Below the pieces are notes generated by a model, which was given only the letters and a program-made list of their open reading frames with translations, made no database searches and was not told the origin of the DNA. A stretch of DNA of 64,000 nucleotides from Phymatolithon calcareum (Eukaryota; Rhodophyta; Florideophyceae; Hapalidiales). The stretch is from positions 620,001-684,000 of the forward strand of contig OZ345371.1 in NCBI GenBank assembly GCA_977006965.1. Direction: 5' to 3'. The position numbers and the translations under genes are program-made. Shown one piece after another: positions 31,131 to 41,076 of the stretch. The number at the start of each line of letters is the position of its first letter. The first letter of the stretch is position 1.

Positions 31131-31777
31131 ATATCGCCGCGATGGAGACCAGAGAGCCGTTCGGTGAAGCGGTAAAGCATATCCAAGCAAACCAATCGTC
31201 GCAAGCACTTCGATCGAAATTTCTGGAAATGGAAGGAGACCGCCTAGAATCGAAGCGGAAAAGAAAGATACCATACGACAAAACAAGAGAATTGCCAGCA
31301 ATCCTCAAGTTCCCCAAGGTGAAGCACAGACAACTCGCACTGCAGTATGCCTGTGGCAGATTCCCACAGGTGTCAACAACAAGTATGACTGAAGAATTCG
31401 GCACCAGAGCCAGAGAGCATATGGAGACCCTTGAACGCACGCTAGCAGGGTACGAACTCGAAGGAGAAAAACGACTGGAAACAGAAAAGGCGCTAGATGA
31501 GCTCTTACTATTTAGCAAGACACTCATAGAACGCATGGAGAACGAAGAAGGCCTGTATTAATCCGCAGAATGCAAGGCAAAAAGTGGTCGAGTCCAAGCA
31601 CCAACAATCCCGTAGAGGACTGAGATAGGACTACTTTGATTCCTAAGTTTTCCCGTCTGCGATTCTAGTGGACGTTTTGTGAGCTACACAAAGGTAGGTA
31701 GCACCAGAGGAAGCCTTGCCCATATCTTCGGAAGTCTGTGGGGCTTTTAAATAAACTTGAAAGGAAAAAAAAAAAAA
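31131..31777 (+). mobile_element. LINE family B, 647-bp 5'-truncated copy with 13-bp TSD
   Basis: It is flanked by ATAAGAGGCACCT (31118-31130 and 31778-31790) and ends in a poly-A tract. It contains an open frame (31142-31561) encoding the family B C-terminus: KRKIPYDKTRELPAILKFPK, ALQYACGRFPQVS, and a coiled-coil-like Glu/Leu-rich end finishing NEEGLY. The ~200-bp 3' UTR ends GTGGGGCTTTTAAATAAAC. This is the reference copy for recognising the other B fragments. Confidence 0.88.
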
Positions 31778-32345
31778 ATAAGAGGCACCTCGAAGAGACA
31801 GAAGAATATTGTGGTGGAGAGGAGGACATAGCGGAAGCAACGAAGGACGTGGAGTGTCTCAGGGAATTCGACGACTTGGGAAAAGCTTTGCAAAAATCGG
31901 AACAGGGAGCAGTATCGAAGAAGAGCCGAAGAAGAGAAATAATCGAAGTATGGGCACAGGAAGAAAATGGAAGTTCGGTGACGATTCCCTTTGAATCGAC
32001 TTAATTACCAGGGATCATCTGCTTAAGGGACAGGACGACATGGCTGTGATGCCTGAGGCTAATTTTTAATAGAGCGCGATTGTGGAGAAAATAGATACTG
32101 GATGAGTACTGTGGTACTACAGCCGTAACTGAGCTGGTTGCGCTGCAACGCAATCTATCATCAGCGCAGGTGGGCCCTGATGTGGAAGATGAGTGCAAAC
32201 GACTGACACGTGCACTTGTTTGTAGAGAAATTCGAATTAAGGATGCCATGAGTGACCAGCATACGCTACATTAGAAAACGGTTCGGAAACCAAGCTCTGC
32301 TACTCCTAGGTGAGGCGTTGGGAGCTTTTAAATAAATCATTACAC

Positions 32346-32467
32346 ATCCCCTCTACGTGATTGTTGGGGCTCGGGCTCAACCGCTTTTTGCCTTGCCTTC
32401 CGTGAATCAATACAGTCCTTCTCGTACTCCATGTGTTCTAAGAGTGTCTTGCTGAATAGTAAGAGCT
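32346..32467 (-). mobile_element. LINE family B fragment (end of coding region)
   Basis: It matches the minus strand of the family B stop-codon region (CTTACTATTCAGCAAGACAC ... GAGTACGAGAAGGAC ... AAAAAGCGG). It directly abuts the 3' end of the LINE C copy, in opposite orientation. Confidence 0.65.
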
Positions 32468-33306
32468 ACAAATCTTACTATGCACTTTTCGCAGTACAGT
32501 AATTCTCAAGAATGGCAGTCTAATCAATTTTTTGGAAGCGCTACGAGGCAATAAAGCTACTCTTTTACACCAAACGGGATACGGGCAGATTTCAAGAAGG
32601 ATTGGTACTGTATCCAAGCCGGCAAATGCAAACTCAATTTTGCCATTGTCATGGGAGTTTAAACTATTTATCGAGGTGCATGCCGTGAAAAACTCTTGTT
32701 TTCGTTGTGCGCATGTCGACATACACTTCATATTTCTTGGAAGACAGAAATCCTTCTCCTCTTTCAGATCGCATGATGTTGACGATGCCATTAATTAATT
32801 TTCAGCTACGCACCAAGAGCCATGTCAGTCGAAGCGCTGCATCAAATATAATTTAGAGGAAATACTTATATGTACTCACCGTGAGTAACTCACAAAGTTT
32901 GCCGCATTTACCAGTATATTCACTTTGAACAGGTGCACGTATGACATATCTATCACAGCATATGGGGGCAGCTCTATTTCTCGCGGGACTAAAAATCAAT
33001 CCAATTTACTGATTAGTGGTAGACTAATTGGGCCGCTGGGGAATAGCGCTAGATTCTGACACGGATATTTTCGTCCTGAACGCATGCGGTAAATTAGCGT
33101 GGAGGCGGAAGTAACACGCGGAATTATGGTCGGAGAAGGTCCTTTTTGAGTGGCAGATAGCAGTAAAGCTTCTTTTTGTGCTCTTCAGTGCAGCAAATGA
33201 GTAGCCATTCAATGCCGCGTGCGACGCAAGAGAGGATTTTAGAACTGCTTTCATCTCAAGAAGAGGCACCACAGTAAAATTGTGCTTCCCTCTTGCGGGG
33301 AAGAGC
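32468..33306. other. Intergenic, no gene recognised
   Basis: Frames of up to 117 codons on both strands have no motif. The sequence immediately 5' of the hAT duplication at 33307 is ordinary flanking DNA. Confidence 0.35.
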
Positions 33307-33314
33307 ATTGTTTT

Positions 33315-34125
33315 CAGGGGTAGTGCCAATTCCATTGCTCGACATTGCTGTTTGTCCCGCAATTAAACAATTCAATTGCTCACTACGGTGAGTCAGCAAT
33401 TCGGATTGCAATTTGAATACTTCCCGCAATAGTCAAGTTAATTGTTTATTCATGCCTCTTCTCCTAGGTGTACGAAACTTTCGTCTTCTGCGATAGCCTG
33501 TTCAACACGCTGGTTGACAACGCTTGACATAGCTTCCTTCACAGTTTGATCATCCCAGTAAGAGCGGTTGACTTTGAGGAAAAGCATCGCCTCGAACACA
33601 ATAGGAGACGTACGTTTCCTGTGATCAAGCAAAATATACTTAGCCATGGACCAAAGACGCTCCACCTCGGCAACCGACCCTAGTATGAAATCGGTGTTCA
33701 TGTAACTCCGTGCACCGGGTAATCTGACATTCGTCACATGGATGGTTGAATTCAGGAACGTTGTAACTGTATACAGTACGTAGAATTTTACGTACCTAAC
33801 ACTAGGGGAGCACGGCAACATTTTGGCCCGATAGTTATTTAGTTGATTTGGGCCAAAATGGTGCAGTGCTCCCCCGGTGAACGCTTATACTGGCCCGAAA
33901 TATATAATAAAATTAGATGCTACCGACAACCAATTACCACGTACTACGCATGATACATTTGAAGTGATCGTTATTTCTGACAACTCTGCTCTTGCTGAAC
34001 TATACACTTTCGTACAACCTACCTACCAGCAATTCGAATTGCAATTCTTCATCAGAACCCAATTTGGGTCGAATTGCTACGAATTGCAATTAATTGCAAT
34101 AGCAATGGATTGCGCACGACCCCTG
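33315..34125 (-). mobile_element. hAT-type DNA transposon (copy 1), 8-bp TSD ATTGTTTT
   Basis: An 811-bp element bounded by CAGGGGTAGTGCCAATTCCA and, at the other end, TGGATTGCGCACGACCCCTG. The two ends are imperfect inverted repeats starting CAGGGG. ATTGTTTT is duplicated exactly at 33307-33314 and 34126-34133. The subterminal regions are rich in AATTGCAATT/GCAATTCGAATTGC palindromes. An internal 25-bp imperfect inverted repeat (33805-33829 with 33850-33874) is also present. The interior keeps only the last part of a transposase (33450-33821), so the element is internally deleted and non-autonomous. Confidence 0.9.
33450..33821 (-). pseudogene. hAT transposase C-terminal dimerisation region, truncated
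   Basis: A 123-codon frame whose core reads YMNTDFILGSVAEVERLWSM, followed by ILLDHRKRTSP and FEAMLFLKVNRSYW. This is the typical hAT-family dimerisation motif near the end of the transposase. The catalytic core and the BED zinc finger are absent. The first ~30 codons belong to internal element sequence and are probably not part of the ancestral protein. It is a non-functional remnant inside the deleted hAT element. The same C-terminus, truncated further, recurs at 50990-51087. Confidence 0.85.
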
Positions 34126-34284
34126 ATTGTTTTCGAAGTGGTTGGCGAGGATGAGTGGGAGTGTGGTGATGACGGTGGTTCTGACTCGCGGCGTCAAGCC
34201 AATCTTCGAAATAGTGTTTTAGAGAGCAGAGAGACAACGTCCAATAAACTGTAATTTAGGTTTTCACTCCGTAAAACTTTTCTG

Positions 34285-35868
34285 TTAAGGACCTACTTCC
34301 CCATCTTTGAAGCGCTCTCACTGGCCGAAACAATGCTCATAAACTGGATGAAAATTTTAATTACAGTCAACCCTCGATAACTGGATGGCTTCAGAAATCC
34401 AGATATCGAGGATATTCCAGGAGTGAATTCATATCATATCGCAAAGACTACACGTGTGGCTCAGCAGCACATGTGGCAGGGGCAGCCGACGTGTAGTTGC
34501 TGCAATCGATGCCGACACACTGCGCGAATCTGAGAATCCAGGGAGGAGAGAAGCGGATGGTGATGCGATAGTATAAATTTCAATAGTTGCAATTGTTGAC
34601 GGCATTAGGCTCGTGGGAACTGTCCGGCCCGAAACTGCAACATCACTGGAGGATCATGGTGACACCGATGTTTTAGTGTATATCTGCGCAGCTGTTCCAC
34701 ATGCGTACAGTATGAACCAACTGTGGCAGATAAAGTGCTTGAAGCGTGTATAAGGTTGGAGAATCTGACGAGCAGTCAGGTGGTATCACGCTTATGGAAC
34801 CACGGTCAGAGCTAGGAATATGGACGCCATTGGCAGCGACAGATTTCACGCAGAGGATGCAGAGGAGCTAGTCACACTGGATGACGCAACAATAAGCCCA
34901 GAATCGCCTGGAGCGCTTTTCGAAGATGGCGACGGACCGACCGGAAAGTCACGAGAGTAGATGGAGGCTCCGCGGATAACAGAGACACAGAGGGGCTTGC
35001 GCAGGCCCGATGTAGCAGGGATAACTAGTATTCGCATGCTAATTGCCGACATACTTGCTTACGCTGAAAACCTGGATTACAAGGAAGAGATTGGTGATGT
35101 AATTGTAGAAATTCTCACATTTGCAGTTGTGGATGGGGCGGCACTAGCTAGACTGGGGTTTCCATGACTTCAGAGGGCTGCAGGAGCGCAAGTGATGCTT
35201 TAAAGAGCTGGGTCGCTGATGACTTTATCCCTATTCGAAGATTATGTGGTAGCTAAAATCGTGTTCGACGGCATTGCCGGGATCGGGATTGCTACCACTA
35301 TGGAGGGCTGAGTGCTGGCCCAGTGTCAACAGTCATCGTAGACGTGATCGGTAATGAGATACGCGTACACTCGAGCACTTTTACCAGGGTCTGGCCGCCA
35401 TGGGGATGGAGGGCTGTGCCTTCCTACATTCTGTGGACAAGTGGAAACGTGCAGAATATGCTCCGTGGCATGTACTCAATATTTTATACATTTTTATGGT
35501 ATGCTCCGTGCATCGGCAGTCAGGATAATCTACTAAGTGAGTCTTCTGATTATATTAAAATTTCGATAAGTTTTGGGCTAAACGGTATTCGTGGACGCAC
35601 GCAATATTCTAAAAACGGAGGTTATACGCTTAAAGAGGATCCAGTTATCGAGGCTTGACTGTATGTCGTTTGCACGGACGGGACTGTATCCAGTTTCAAG
35701 AAAATGTGTAAAAACAAGTGAAATATTTTCAAATATGAAGTCAGCAAAAGTATCCAATATTCGGCTCTAATCAATCATTACAGAAAAATGCTTACTGTGT
35801 TTCCTTCGAACAGTTTCAGCTTCTCGTCGGGGCGCAACTTGAATTTTGCAATATTTTTCGGGGGCAGG
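34285..35868 (+). mobile_element. TTAA-flanked repeat (copy 1), interrupted by pogo-like element
   Basis: It starts with TTAA and GGACCTACTTCCCCATCTTT. After removing the pogo-like element (34364-35661) the sequence matches 46331-46612 closely (GAAGYRCTCTCACTGGCYGA, TGTCGTTTGCAC, AGTTTCAAGAAAATGTG). The match ends near 35868, so the right half is missing. It is non-coding. Confidence 0.75.
34364..35661. mobile_element. pogo/Tigger-like DNA transposon, 1.3 kb, TA target duplication
   Basis: The terminal inverted repeats start CAGTCAACCCTCGATAACTG (left) and CAGTCAAGCCTCGATAACTG (right, reverse complement), with one mismatch in 23 bp. TA flanks both ends (34362-34363 and 35662-35663). The paralogous sequence at 46408-46409 has a single TA, which confirms both boundaries. 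The interior has only short frames (for example 34961-35167 +), with no intact DDE transposase. It is a decayed or non-autonomous copy. Confidence 0.9.
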
Positions 35869-37290
35869 GCGAGCAATTGGTTTTCAAATGCTAATGCTGT
35901 GTCTGAGGAAGATTTTTGAACAAGATTTTGTACTGTACGTGCAAAATCCATTTGTCAAAATGTGGAATTTTGGAACGTCCAGTCTAGGGATCCAATAAAA
36001 GGGCAGGATCAGTTGCATGCTTGTCTTGCTTTCGAGATATCTGACAGGACCGAGGTCCTGTCGTCTGGAGTGGCCTCCACATTTCGGGGCAAATAGCTTA
36101 GGCACGAACATAAATCAAGTGCATAAGTCACCTTGATTCAATCAATTTGCAGTCATAAAATAAAACATTTTTAGTATATTTTGAACTATGAAAACTGATG
36201 AATCACAAGGATTGCCAGTAATCCATGATGATATCAATCTCCCCCATTGTGCACTGTGTGGTTCCAGCGTAAATCTCGTTTTCCCCGACCGTGTTTTCTT
36301 CCTTTGCCTGCAGACAAGCCCCGACAGTGCCCTTCCCGTGCGGACCGGGCGTCAGGCCCTTGCCTGTGATCGTCTCGACAGAGAACGGAAGAACTATAAG
36401 GCCCTTGAGAGGGTAAGCACCGCGTCAAGATAGTCTGTGTCCTTCCGTTGATAGCCCTCGTCAGAGTGCGCCCCGCAGAAGACAATCGACACGGAACTGG
36501 AGGTCACCTCTAGCGTGGAAATCTTTATTGCGCAGAGTGAAAAATAGGAACCGAGGGCGGATGCGCAAGGAGGCAACTTGTGCACGACATATTGAACTGT
36601 GGCCGTGTGATGTTCAAAATGGTGACGTATTTTTGTTGTAAAACTTCAGTGGTTGTAGCGCACTTTGGTACGTTCACTCTTCGTCCAAACTTGGTAATCA
36701 TCGATCTGCTGCGTGCTAAGCTTCGACCCTAACATAATCTTTCGACCTTGGCTCGCACAGAGCTGTACTGCCGTGCTTTGGAGCACCTTCTTGAAAATCC
36801 AAAACATTGGAAGAGGCATTTGTCTATGGATCACTATTCTATATACATGCTGGCCGCGTTGGCATAGAAATCGGGGTTCTTCGCGTTGCGCTCTCCTGGA
36901 TCAGCGATTTCATCATTGGCAATTTCGGTTTTGTTTTCGCGACGCGTAAGGCATGAGGTTTCGGTTTAGCTGAATGTTCATTTATTTTCGTACTCAAGCA
37001 CTCCGATGAGGGGAAGGTTTGTCGATTACTTCCTGATACCGAACCGCAAGCTCGAAATGCTTGTCGAGCTAAAATCCTTTCAATGGCGGTATGCTTGACA
37101 AGATTCTTCGCGGCCGAGAATACCCCGCAGTTACGAGTTTGTCGGGCAGTGCTATAAGCGTTTCTGTTCTAGTGGTGGATAGTAACAGCGAGAATGATTT
37201 TGCTTCTGAACGATTTCGCTGCGCTTTTATGTGTTTCTTTCTAGTCATATATGTTGATGTAACGAGCAAGGCGGATGGATCTTCTTGCAT
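35869..37290. other. Intergenic, no gene recognised
   Basis: Short frames occur around 36188-36585 on both strands. They are mutually overlapping and carry no family motif. A small hairpin GACAGGACC-GA-GGTCCTGTC lies near 36043-36062. Confidence 0.35.
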
Positions 37291-38511
37291 CTAAGTGGTA
37301 TTGGTAACAAGAAGCCTAAAGTTGCCGAGCTCGTCTTGTGATATAATGCTACTCTTAATTTCATTTCGAAACCGAGCTGTCTGATCAGGCTCATATGTAT
37401 CTGTTGATAGTCCTTTCGCGATGTTGTATGCGTTAATGCACACAAAAACCCCACAATCGGTTAAATTGGTCTGCATCACACTTGCGCAGTTCGAAACGCC
37501 GGTCCACTTCTCTGACCATTCCTTTAAATGCAAATAGTTCTTCAGAAAAGAACACCATGAAGCAAGAGTCCTTGTAGCACTTCCGAAAGCGCCGGAATCA
37601 GGAAGGGAGTCGTAAAGTCTAACCGTACCTCTTGATTTCTCAATAGAAACGAGACCCCAGTGTTTGAGCTTGTCGCAGTGCAGTGGAATTAAAATAAAGG
37701 ACAAACTTCTTTTTTCCAAATCACTCGCCTTAACCCAGCGCGCCATGTGCGCAAACGTTTCCTGATTTGAGTTCATTTGGGTGTAGAACCAGGTGTTCAA
37801 TACCAACACAGAGTCCGTACTTCTCTGTATCAGTTGGAGAAAGAAGTTAATTACATGGCTGTTCAACCATTTCGCAGGATGGAGTGTCGTCAGATCAGAC
37901 CTCGTTATCTCGCAATTTCCAATTCGCGCTATCACCTCATCGCAATTGCCATTATTATGCTCAAGTGGCGAAATAGAATCCCGGGAAGAAATAAGTATGG
38001 CAGCGTTAGACTCATTTAAAGATCCAGGTCTTTGCACAATCAAACAGGCCTTTTTCGGCAGCGCAGCCTCCATCTCTGATGCACTGTTATTCCTGCTTTC
38101 GCGCTTCGAATCTCGTAGAGGAGGCCTGCCCAAAGACGTTTGTGTTGGTATCTTTTGCGATGAGGTGATAGCTGCGGGCTTCTGAAGTACTATGGAAGAG
38201 CTCCCGAGCACTGTCTCTTGAAGCATGCGATTTGCTCTGCCACCGCAAGTATAGGGAAGACGGCTTGTTTGTCCTGCATTGCCATCAACGTTTTCTTCGA
38301 TGGTACGTGTATGGGAAAGTCTTTTGTCAGGACTGGAAGAGCATTTCCCTACATGGGGATACTGTTGGGATTTGTAAAATCCATGAAATCGGCGGACGGA
38401 CTTGAAATTGACTCTTCTGAGATGGTTATACCGCTTTTCCTTAGCTCCTCGAGAAGAGCACTTCTGATTGACAGTTCTCTGCGCAACTTTTGCTCCAGGA
38501 TCGCTCTGCAA
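37291..38511 (-). CDS. Ulp1/SENP-type cysteine protease (C48-like), transposon-associated
   Basis: A 406-codon frame. Residues ~200-395 form a Ulp1 peptidase fold signature: LHPAKWLNSHVINFFLQLIQ (the WLND-VINFY region), WFYTQM, DLEKRSLSFILIPLH, then KHWGLVSIEK (His284), RLYDSLP (Asp301) and MQTNLTDCGVFVC (Gln347, Cys353). All four catalytic residues of the family are present, so the domain could be active. The family cleaves SUMO or ubiquitin-like modifiers. Residues 1-190 are Ser/Lys-rich and not conserved. The start is uncertain because another minus-strand frame (38349-38646) overlaps the N-terminus and may be the true upstream coding sequence, joined by a frameshift or intron. It lies downstream of 38651-39568 on the same strand and divergent from a KDZ transposase. 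Such proteases are recurrent passengers of large eukaryotic DNA transposons, which I infer here. A host gene is the alternative. Confidence 0.82.
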   Translation of the reverse strand: MQSDPGAKVAQRTVNQKCSSRGAKEKRYNHLRRVNFKSVRRFHGFYKSQQYPHVGKCSSSPDKRLSHTRTIEENVDGNAGQTSRLPYTCGGRANRMLQETVLGSSSIVLQKPAAITSSQKIPTQTSLGRPPLRDSKRESRNNSASEMEAALPKKACLIVQRPGSLNESNAAILISSRDSISPLEHNNGNCDEVIARIGNCEITRSDLTTLHPAKWLNSHVINFFLQLIQRSTDSVLVLNTWFYTQMNSNQETFAHMARWVKASDLEKRSLSFILIPLHCDKLKHWGLVSIEKSRGTVRLYDSLPDSGAFGSATRTLASWCSFLKNYLHLKEWSEKWTGVSNCASVMQTNLTDCGVFVCINAYNIAKGLSTDTYEPDQTARFRNEIKSSIISQDELGNFRLLVTNTT

Positions 38512-38646
38512 ACACTCTTATTATCCTTTTTCCGGCAGCAGGCTTTGTTTGGTAGATAACCAAGGTCGAATATTATTGATGCATTATTACGCTTGCCTCC
38601 GAGAAATTCCATTGTAGCACGAAGCCAGGGCGGAGTCCAGTTGTGG
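38349..38646 (-). CDS. Possible coding segment linking the 38651-39568 gene to the protease gene
   Basis: Open frame reading VYHNWTPPWLRATMEFLGGK at its start, then Lys/Arg-rich, Leu-rich sequence predicted helical. It begins one frame off the stop of the 305-codon gene at 38651, next to a GGGCCCC run where a lost base would fuse the two. The aromatic, proline-containing start looks like real protein. Its continuation after the stop at 38349 also reads plausibly (VLTKDFPIHVPSKKTLMAM). I infer one ancestral ORF damaged by frameshifts, or a short intron, but cannot decide. Confidence 0.35.
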
Positions 38647-38650
38647 TAAA

Positions 38651-39568
38651 CTAGGGGCCCTTGTATTCAAACTGGTTTCCGAAATCGTCGTAGCTGCAAG
38701 ATTTGTTCAATGCTTCCTTATGCAAGCGCGAAATGAGGTTTCCGTAGACAGTTTCCAGTTTTCCTGCGGGAAGCTCGCCCAAGTTAGTGATAATACCATA
38801 GTCACAATGTAAAATCTGGCGACAATTTACCTTTGCAGCCGAAAGACGGAAGCGGTTCGTCGTAAACCATTCAGGGGCCTTAATTGCGTTGGGTCTGATC
38901 TTCTGAGATTGAGCTTCATTCGAAATAGACGCATTGCAAACCGGGGCGGTATTCGCAGAATGAACTTTGTTTTTCTCTTCGATTTTCACTTCAGAAGCTG
39001 CAGAAGTGATTTTGTGTGCCCGAGCAAACAAGTCGAGGAATTGTTCAGAGAACTTGACTTGACAATCACTCGCAGCATTGTCGTGGACAAGACAATGTAT
39101 CAACGTATTCGAGAAGAAGGGAAACACGGAGGTGTCCATTAGATGACTTGTATCGGTGGATTTTTCTGCTGTTTGATGAGCGGTCTCCATCTCGACAGTG
39201 ATATGAACCCGAGAAGATGGTCCAAGACAAAGTTGAAGCTTTTGAACCGCTGTAGCCGCTTTGATGAGCTCGTTCTTCGCTTTTTCATGCACTTTGTACG
39301 CTTCACAAGCGCTCAGTGCAGCTGAAGTAGACATGCGAATGCTTTTGCTCTGGGCCGGTGAAACAGGAGAAAACAATTGGGCACATTTCTCCGTGTGAAA
39401 TTTCAGTTGATTGACTAGAACCGTGGAAGGCATATCAGGCTCTGCGGAAGCTCTCGTGAGACTGTCCTTAGGTTCTGCTTCACGAAAAGTCGCTCTATCA
39501 TCTGCGAATACTCTTTGAGCCTCGGGGAAGCCTTGGACGCTCGACGGAGCAGAGATCGTCGGTTGCAT
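38651..39568 (-). CDS. Unknown protein, probable transposon passenger
   Basis: A 305-codon open frame. I do not recognise a family. Visible features are a Ser/Ala/Pro-rich N-terminus, a likely helical segment around residues 85-115 (ALSACEAYKVHEKAKNELIK), and a basic and aromatic C-terminus (EWFTTNRFRLSAAKVNCRQI, then ILHCDYGIITNLGELPAGKL). The frame ends GNQFEYKGP at a stop beside a GGGCCCC run, and coding potential seems to continue in another frame. It lies immediately upstream of the Ulp1-like protease gene on the same strand and faces away from the KDZ transposase, so it is probably part of the same mobile element. Its function is unknown. Confidence 0.5.
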   Translation of the reverse strand: MQPTISAPSSVQGFPEAQRVFADDRATFREAEPKDSLTRASAEPDMPSTVLVNQLKFHTEKCAQLFSPVSPAQSKSIRMSTSAALSACEAYKVHEKAKNELIKAATAVQKLQLCLGPSSRVHITVEMETAHQTAEKSTDTSHLMDTSVFPFFSNTLIHCLVHDNAASDCQVKFSEQFLDLFARAHKITSAASEVKIEEKNKVHSANTAPVCNASISNEAQSQKIRPNAIKAPEWFTTNRFRLSAAKVNCRQILHCDYGIITNLGELPAGKLETVYGNLISRLHKEALNKSCSYDDFGNQFEYKGP

Positions 39569-39961
39569 GCCTTGTTTCCATAAAGCGCCGTTTTTCCCAT
39601 CGCGTTAACTTGCCGGATCGGAGAGTGCTCCAGATAGGGTATCTACGCCAGTTGGAGAGCGTTCTGTACATGAGGGAAGAGCAGGATGATCGTTATGGTC
39701 AATCTCCATACCGGAGCGGTTAGCATGCAGACATGATGCTGGCGCGTGCTCGATCGAGCTATTTTCCGGTCGGACGCACCGTTAAATTAGACTATACCTT
39801 CTTGTGCACTGAGGGTTTCCATTGGTTAACCCGACTATCCCATAGAAGAAAATACTGATTTAGAATTTTCAAAGGTTAAGTGTCCCACATAGAAAAGCTT
39901 TTATGAGAAAGTAGAAGCAGAAGCTAATTGAAACCTTCCCGTCGATCAAGGTCAGTTCTTT

Positions 39962-40155
39962 ATTCCGATTGGGTATTTAGTAATCTGTGCGTTATTCATA
40001 AGCCCTTAGAAAGCGTACAGCACAGCAACTTGAAATGAAGAGTAGTCACTTTTCTCGTTCTGATTGGGTGGTTAGGATATTGTACGTTCTCTATAAGCAC
40101 GTAGAACGTGTACAGCATAGCAATTGAAATGAAGAGTAGTCACTTTCTCTTTCTG
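39962..40155. repeat. 95-bp tandem repeat, about two units
   Basis: GTACAGCACAGCAACTTGAA (40015) recurs as GTACAGCATAGCAATTGAA (40110). GAAATGAAGAGTAGTCACTT, TCTGATTGGGTRTYY and AGCNCNTAGAACGTGTAC blocks also repeat with a 95-bp period. It lies in the gap between the divergent minus-strand genes and the plus-strand KDZ transposase, so it could be a shared regulatory or subterminal repeat of the element. Confidence 0.7.
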
Positions 40156-41076
40156 ATTGGGTATCCATGACCCATGGCAAACTCGAGATGAAGAGCGGCG
40201 GCGGATCATTTTCACGTATGGATGAACACCGTGTCTCTATCTCAAGTGAGATACAAGGCTGCCAACTAAACAGACAGATCTATTTTCTCTGCAGTGACCC
40301 GCATAGAATTCTACTACCCATGCAATGTTCTCATTTGAAGTATTGGTAGACCGCATGAAAGTATCCTTGGTTTAGTCTTACCATTTTTTCGATATCTGCC
40401 GGATGCAAGAGGAGAATACTGAAAAATCAAGAGCAGTGCGTTAGATTTTCAACTTTTTCGGTTTGACAGAAACTAGACTCTAGTGTATTGAAATCGTTAG
40501 CCAGCGTTTTATGTAGCTTACAGCCGTTTTCAACTTGTTCAAAAAGCTGTAAGAATGATAGTAGAACAAGCCAACGTAAGAACAAAGAAGGCGGCTGAAT
40601 TTAGTGCAACGTATGAGAAAGCTCTTCACACAACAGAACGAGTTTTCAGAGTGATCCATGCAGTGCGCTTTCTTCATTCAAACCATATGACTAAACTCAT
40701 GTTACAAGAATCTACTGAAGTGCAGGTTTGTATGATCCGGTTATACCTTAAGATTTCTCTTTATGACAACGTTTCCTTTGTTCGAAACGTTTCACGTATG
40801 GGGCAGATTTGAAGGAAATATTGCGCGTGAAAACTAAAGATATTACAAGCAGCCATTCTATTCTGAGAACTTTGGATATCTTAAGCCTTTCCATCACCTT
40901 AGTAAAGACTGAGTCTCCCTGCTATCCGCTAAATGCATTTCCCATCCGATTATCAAGGATAATTGTACGCCTAAAAATTTCCGAAAAGTAGTAAATCAAT
41001 TCAATGAAATGATTTCCAGTCTGGAAGTGCTGCAGGAGACGGAGAAGCGCAAATTAGCTTTGTTCGTTCTTACCTT
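40156..41076. other. Leader region of the KDZ transposase
   Basis: No firm gene. The transposase frame stays open upstream of 41077 to about 41019, where GATTTCCAG could be a 3' splice site. An 85-codon frame at 40555-40812 might be an upstream exon, but nothing in it is diagnostic. Confidence 0.35.

Larger units (their letters stand above)
29408..32345 (+). mobile_element. LINE family C, decayed copy with two nested LINE insertions
   Basis: It aligns with the LINE C protein from NELDKLAKK (residue 159) to its 3' end (GGGAGCTTTTAAATAAATCA, 32325-32344). The coding sequence is broken by several stops and frameshifts; intact fragments include 29602-29868, 30754-31115 and 31775-32004. Two insertions interrupt it: LINE A at 30234-30313 and LINE B at 31131-31777, each with an exact 13-bp duplication. 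It lies head-to-head with the younger LINE C copy on the other strand, forming a large imperfect inverted repeat. It is not functional. Confidence 0.85.

Noticed and set aside
33877-34254. 125-codon plus frame, repeated at 49676-50107 (-), as a conserved gene
   Set aside because: Both copies are the terminal region of the same hAT element, so the similarity reflects transposition, not coding constraint.
36188-36585. Overlapping frames that looked like a small conserved protein
   Set aside because: Sense and antisense frames are equally open, and I could not match either to a family.
37777-38559. Plus-strand frames of 80-130 codons over the protease gene
   Set aside because: Antisense shadows. 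The minus frame carries the complete Ulp1 catalytic set.
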